8,703 nucleotides of DNA, taken from contig CAAEDN010000054.1 of the NCBI GenBank assembly GCA_900754615.1, forward strand, positions 1 to 8,703. The letters run 5' to 3'. Position numbers and translations under genes: made by a program. Shown in pieces: positions 7,001-8,703 of this stretch (the first letter of the stretch is position 1; the number at the start of each line of letters is the position of its first letter). Origin of the DNA: an uncultured Holdemanella sp. Its GTDB lineage: Bacteria; Bacillota_I; Bacilli_A; Erysipelotrichales; Erysipelotrichaceae. The notes below the pieces were generated by a model that was given only the letters and a program-made list of their open reading frames with translations, was not told where the DNA came from and did not search any database.

Positions 7001-7274
7001 TTCCAGAAGCCAAAATATTATATACATAATCATAGTCCAAGACTTGATCAATCACTTCTTGATAATCACAAGCTACATAATGATTTCGATATAATTGCAT
7101 CGCATCTAAAAAAGAGCCTTGCTTATCTTTGACATATTTACGAAATGTTTCATTAGCTAAAACATCACGGAATGTGCCTGTATTTCGATTAAGAATGAAA
7201 ATCCCTGTGTATTTAGGTGCGATTAACTTTAAAAATTGTTCTGCATCTCTTTTCTCTTGAAGAAGTTGATTCAT
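4065..7274 (-). CDS. Soluble multi-PAS hybrid sensor histidine kinase with C-terminal receiver
   Basis: Two-component hybrid kinase of 1069 residues. No hydrophobic segment is long enough to cross the membrane, so it should sense a cytoplasmic signal. The first 670 or so residues form about five sensor modules of 110-140 residues, starting near 11, 136, 259, 405 and 550; the second is a PAS_3-like unit and the others share a looser Y-x-DFET-type PAS pattern, joined by charged helices. Then come the dimerisation/phosphoacceptor domain with H700 in MSHDMRTPLNG, the ATPase domain with N820 (QNAVKFTP), DNGIG (853-857) and GTGLGL (883-888), and a receiver with acidic pair E947/D948, phospho-acceptor D994 in LMDIMMP, S1026 and K1048. 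There is no HPt domain and no output regulator nearby, so the phosphate target is unknown. The start at 7274 is chosen because GAGGGAGG lies 8-15 nt upstream; the longer frame from 7292 has no such site and would begin about 6 nt after the likely transcription start. Confidence 0.93.
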   Translation of the reverse strand: MNQLLQEKRDAEQFLKLIAPKYTGIFILNRNTGTFRDVLANETFRKYVKDKQGSFLDAMQLYRNHYVACDYQEVIDQVLDYDYVYNILASGNQVDVSYRKKDGTLIRLKISRYSDKECDKDLSVWVYTNEDSEDALYGELGEARYRIRFDDNEKPVEFISSESLSEILYGLTNETRISFAKLWKHMHPQDVDGVREEWKEIHILKDPKATYEAEFRLQNKEQQYRWYRAIGKPVLNEKGKIVSVCGFLIDIHKHKEKNLLQQRFISGLSHEYVTVWVINHDLTVELYQQTKKGDHIAQEAIEEFAKENNYQKSMEKYASEYVCEEDREDFLRNVNYRVVRERIKTEKVYPVVFQRKFNGKIDYFQACFAQISNETDDFVLGFKLVNDIVEHEKERNDRLEEEKQILESLSSDFTAIYYLEVNSGKFEPVHIQDETNASELIRSYSGYKDFYEYAYQYAMRYIPKEEQPEFLWWFSRDNLKSLLKTQVSLTQNYRCYPNAQNQQYFETKVVKVSENEESCHVLLGFRYIDDIIKKEKATQKRLQNALEEIKRSNETISTIAKSYSSIYKVDFETDTYERISGSDIIPKTGCASEKMFDVCEQDVAPEYRNIIHQFANIETLTSRLEKEEDVLAEYRMVDGNWHKLRIIVRKRDVNGKAIQAIATIRTISETKRKELNLFFEAEQAKREAKIKTRFLQSMSHDMRTPLNGIAGMLHIADQNPKDLELQKITRNKIHRSLNYLISLVNDVLDMNDLESDNFTEEEVDFDITKLLGNMNIDAQQLAQEKNIQYILDWYEGQLSHSKFRGYPIYLSRILSIVVQNAVKFTPENGEIHVWMNEKCLDDSTSLLEFRCKDNGIGMSQDFIQHAFDLFAQEDSSSRSTYQGTGLGLPIAKKLVEYMHGNIQLESEKGVGTTVSIQIPFKLGKSIENKNNRHPQISLEGLCVLVAEDNDLNMEIVEYMLERNGIQVVCAKDGQEVIDLFEKSEENKFDFILMDIMMPKINGLDATRKIRALKRLDAKTIPIIAMSANAFVEDIMNSKIAGMNMHLAKPLDETKLMDALKQCKKDEDFR

Positions 7275-7304
7275 TGAAGGTACCTCCCTCATATTGATAC
7301 TCTA

Positions 7305-7333
7305 ATTATAATTGACGACTTAATTTTTGCCTA
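7305..7333 (-). promoter_or_regulatory. Candidate promoter of the hybrid kinase gene
   Basis: On the minus strand, TAGGCA (7328-7333), a 17-bp spacer and a perfect TATAAT (7305-7310). The -35 box is weak, with two mismatches. Transcription would start near 7298, leaving about 24 nt of leader before the chosen start at 7274 and supporting that start over 7292. Confidence 0.6.
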
Positions 7334-7355
7334 TTTTAAAATTAAAAATATAACC

Positions 7356-7379
7356 AAAAAAGGAAGCTCAACGCTTCCT
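7356..7379 (-). terminator. Rho-independent terminator of the DAHP synthase gene
   Basis: On the minus strand AGGAAGC pairs with GCTTCCT (7373-7379 with 7361-7367) around a 5-nt loop, followed by a run of T (7360-7356). It overlaps the TAG stop codon at 7378-7380. It should separate the DAHP synthase transcript from the kinase gene downstream. Confidence 0.9.
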
Positions 7380-8409
7380 AATCGCATAACTCATATAAAT
7401 CTAAAATCAATTGTTCTGTCTTTTCCCAACCAAGACAAGGATCTGTGATTGACTTTCCATACACATCTCCATCCGTTGACTGATTTCCATCTTCTAAATA
7501 GCTTTCAATCATTAAACCCTTCACTAGCTTTTTGATATCTTCTGACTTACTTCTAGAATGCATAACATCCTTGGCAATACGAATCTGCTCTAAATATTGT
7601 TTATTTGAATTTGAGTGATTACAATCCACAATACATGCCGGATTCTTTAAATCAGATTTTTCATATAAGTGAATCAACTCCATCAAATCTTCATAGTGAT
7701 AATTCGCATGTGCATGATTGAACTTATCCACATATCCTCTTAAGATTGCATGAGCTAATGGATTTCCATCTGTCTGTACTTCCCAGCCACGATATACAAA
7801 TCTTTGATCGGCTTGAGCAGCCACAATAGAATTCATCATAACTGTAAGATCTCCACCTGTCGGATTCTTCATTCCCACAGGAATTCCTACGCCCGAAGCT
7901 ACAATACGATGTTGCTGGTTTTCCACACTTCTTGCACCTACAGCTACATATCCCAATAAATCCGATAAATACGCATGGTTTTCAGGATACAACATTTCTT
8001 CTGCACAAGTAAATCCAGTTTGTGTAACTACATCTGTATGAAGTCTACGAATTGCAATGATTCCCTTCAACATATCCTCTTTGGAATGTGGATCTGGCTG
8101 ATGTAACATCCCCTTATATCCAACACCCTTCGTACGAGGTTTATTTGTATAGACACGTGGAATCATAAAAATCTTATCTTTTACTTTTTCCTGTAAAACA
8201 GCCAAACGATTCATATAGTCTAAAACCGCATCTTCACGATCCGCACTACAAGGACCAATAATTAAAATCAAACGACCATCTTTTCCAGTAAATATATCTT
8301 TGATTTCTTGATCTCTTTGTTTCTTAATTTTTTTTACTTTGTAAGGTAAAGGAAACTCCTTCTTTAACTCTTCTGGAGTTGGCAACTCCTGTATCTTCTT
8401 CATATCCAT
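7378..8409 (-). CDS. 3-deoxy-7-phosphoheptulonate (DAHP) synthase, class I AroF/G type
   Basis: First enzyme of the shikimate pathway: condenses phosphoenolpyruvate with erythrose 4-phosphate to give DAHP for phenylalanine, tyrosine, tryptophan and folate. With the start at 8409 it has 343 residues, the normal class I length. Metal ligands match the family: cysteine in GPCS (C54), histidine in DCNH (H265), glutamate in MIES (E302) and aspartate in TDPC (D324). Substrate-binding blocks are IPRVYTNKPRT (83-93) and VGMKNPTGGD (178-187); E. coli AroG has VGFKNGTDG there, and the present form is the one I know from many Clostridia-type relatives. The start at 8409 is preferred because GAGGG ends 9 nt upstream, whereas it touches the ATG at 8418 directly. 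No separate regulatory domain is fused. It stands alone, without other aro genes; feedback control by an aromatic amino acid is likely but its specificity cannot be read. Confidence 0.95.
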   Translation of the reverse strand: MDMKKIQELPTPEELKKEFPLPYKVKKIKKQRDQEIKDIFTGKDGRLILIIGPCSADREDAVLDYMNRLAVLQEKVKDKIFMIPRVYTNKPRTKGVGYKGMLHQPDPHSKEDMLKGIIAIRRLHTDVVTQTGFTCAEEMLYPENHAYLSDLLGYVAVGARSVENQQHRIVASGVGIPVGMKNPTGGDLTVMMNSIVAAQADQRFVYRGWEVQTDGNPLAHAILRGYVDKFNHAHANYHYEDLMELIHLYEKSDLKNPACIVDCNHSNSNKQYLEQIRIAKDVMHSRSKSEDIKKLVKGLMIESYLEDGNQSTDGDVYGKSITDPCLGWEKTEQLILDLYELCD

Positions 8410-8439
8410 GTTCAACATCCCTCTTTAAATTCACCTTTG

Positions 8440-8468
8440 ACAATATCATATTCTCGCATGTTTTTCAA
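8440..8468 (-). promoter_or_regulatory. Candidate promoter of the DAHP synthase gene
   Basis: On the minus strand TTGAAA (8463-8468), a 17-bp spacer and TATTGT (8440-8445). The -35 box is one base from consensus, the -10 box two. The start point would lie near 8433, leaving a leader of about 24 nt, too short for an attenuator or T-box. No terminator-antiterminator structure is visible, so the gene is not controlled by a leader here. Confidence 0.5.
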
Positions 8469-8470
8469 AA

Positions 8471-8683
8471 TCATATACGATTTAAGCGATATTCCAAGAT
8501 ATAATCATCCATGATAAATCCATTGCCTATATCTGTCTGTACAGAATCAATCCATTGAAAACCAAACTTCTCATATACGTCCAGACTATGTTTATTATAT
8601 TTGTTGCAAGTCAATTGAACCTGGTATATTGTAACTGACCCATCTAACTGGTCATCTACAATATACTTCTCCTTTCTTTCAAC
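8471..8683 (-). pseudogene. C-terminal remnant of a GNAT-family N-acetyltransferase
   Basis: The minus strand reads an open frame of 70 codons ending in TGA at 8471-8473. Its second part is clearly the C-terminus of a GNAT acetyltransferase: LTCNKYNKHS, then VYEKFGF, then a TDIGNGFIMDDYILEYRL tail, as found in small bacterial acetyltransferases. The part before LTCNKYN does not look like the GNAT acetyl-CoA-binding motif (Q/RxxGxG/A) that should stand there. There is no usable start codon, and a stop (TAG, 8684-8686) closes the frame upstream. The other two minus frames also close quickly (TAG 8663-8665, TGA 8679-8681). The loss of homology coincides with a strong inverted repeat at 8624-8666. 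It is therefore most likely a broken gene; a frame shift into an upstream part beyond the right edge remains possible. The original substrate is unknown. Confidence 0.7.
8624..8666. repeat. 43-nt near-perfect inverted repeat inside the GNAT remnant
   Basis: GTATATTGTA (8624-8633) pairs with TACAATATAC (8657-8666), and after a 2-nt mismatch TGACC (8636-8640) pairs with GGTCA (8650-8654), leaving a 9-nt loop: 15 of 17 positions paired. No T-tract follows on either strand, so it is not a standard terminator. It could be a small mobile repeat, a remnant of an insertion, or an RNA hairpin. Confidence 0.7.
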
Positions 8684-8703
8684 CTATGATAACCGTGGTT
8701 GAA
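8678..8703. repeat. Inverted repeat TTCAACC/GGTTGAA at the right edge
   Basis: TTCAACC (8678-8684) pairs with GGTTGAA (8697-8703) around 12 nt; the second arm ends exactly at the window edge, so the repeat may be longer. It lies 11 nt beyond the 43-nt inverted repeat, and the two may be parts of one element. Confidence 0.5.

Noticed and set aside
8419..8470. Attenuator, T-box or tryptophan/tyrosine leader upstream of the DAHP synthase.
   Set aside because: The gap to the upstream GNAT remnant is about 60 nt and holds no hairpin pair, T-box sequence or aromatic leader peptide.

Overview
The window is AT-rich, with strong AAGGAGG-type ribosome binding sites, CcpA-type cre sites, a CIRCE heat-shock operator and tight intergenic spacing. 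This points to a low-GC Bacillota (Firmicutes) chromosome. The protein styles (mannose-family PTS, a multi-PAS soluble hybrid kinase, an AroF-type DAHP synthase of the MKNPTGGD kind) fit gut Erysipelotrichia or Clostridia, but the exact family is an inference. Nothing resembles a prophage, plasmid backbone, CRISPR array or intact insertion sequence, and I see no tRNA or rRNA gene.

Layout. Positions 1-967, minus strand: a PTS operon of the mannose/fructose/sorbose family, with IIB complete and IIC running off the left edge. Positions 968-1299: a 332-bp divergent control region with two matched palindromes, an AT-rich palindrome, a direct repeat and two cre-like sites. Positions 1300-1935, plus strand: a KDPG/KHG-type aldolase, followed by a long 3' region ending in a strong terminator at 2050-2086. 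Positions 2113-2152: a CIRCE operator overlapping a good promoter. Positions 2181-4049, plus strand: ftsH. Positions 4053-4088: a terminator shared by the two convergent genes. Positions 4065-7274, minus strand: a soluble hybrid histidine kinase with several PAS-like sensor modules and a C-terminal receiver. Positions 7378-8409, minus strand: a DAHP synthase with its own promoter and terminator. Positions 8471-8683, minus strand: the C-terminal remnant of a GNAT acetyltransferase, cut off next to a strong 43-nt inverted repeat.

How the genes work together. The PTS and the aldolase probably form one divergently transcribed sugar-acid or amino-sugar-acid module: the PTS imports and phosphorylates the substrate, and the aldolase cleaves a 2-keto-3-deoxy-6-phospho acid to pyruvate plus glyceraldehyde 3-phosphate. 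Shared operators and a cre site on each side suggest substrate-specific control plus glucose repression. The other genes look like independent single-gene units: a heat-shock-controlled membrane protease, an orphan cytoplasmic hybrid kinase, and the entry enzyme of aromatic amino acid synthesis.

Two gene starts are moved inward here from the longest reading frame, because the ribosome binding site lies inside the longer frame: the kinase (7274 rather than 7292) and the DAHP synthase (8409 rather than 8418). The most interesting items are the CIRCE-controlled ftsH, the paired operators of the divergent sugar module, and the truncated GNAT gene beside an inverted-repeat element at the right edge. 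I found no clear evidence of a wholly new multi-gene system.
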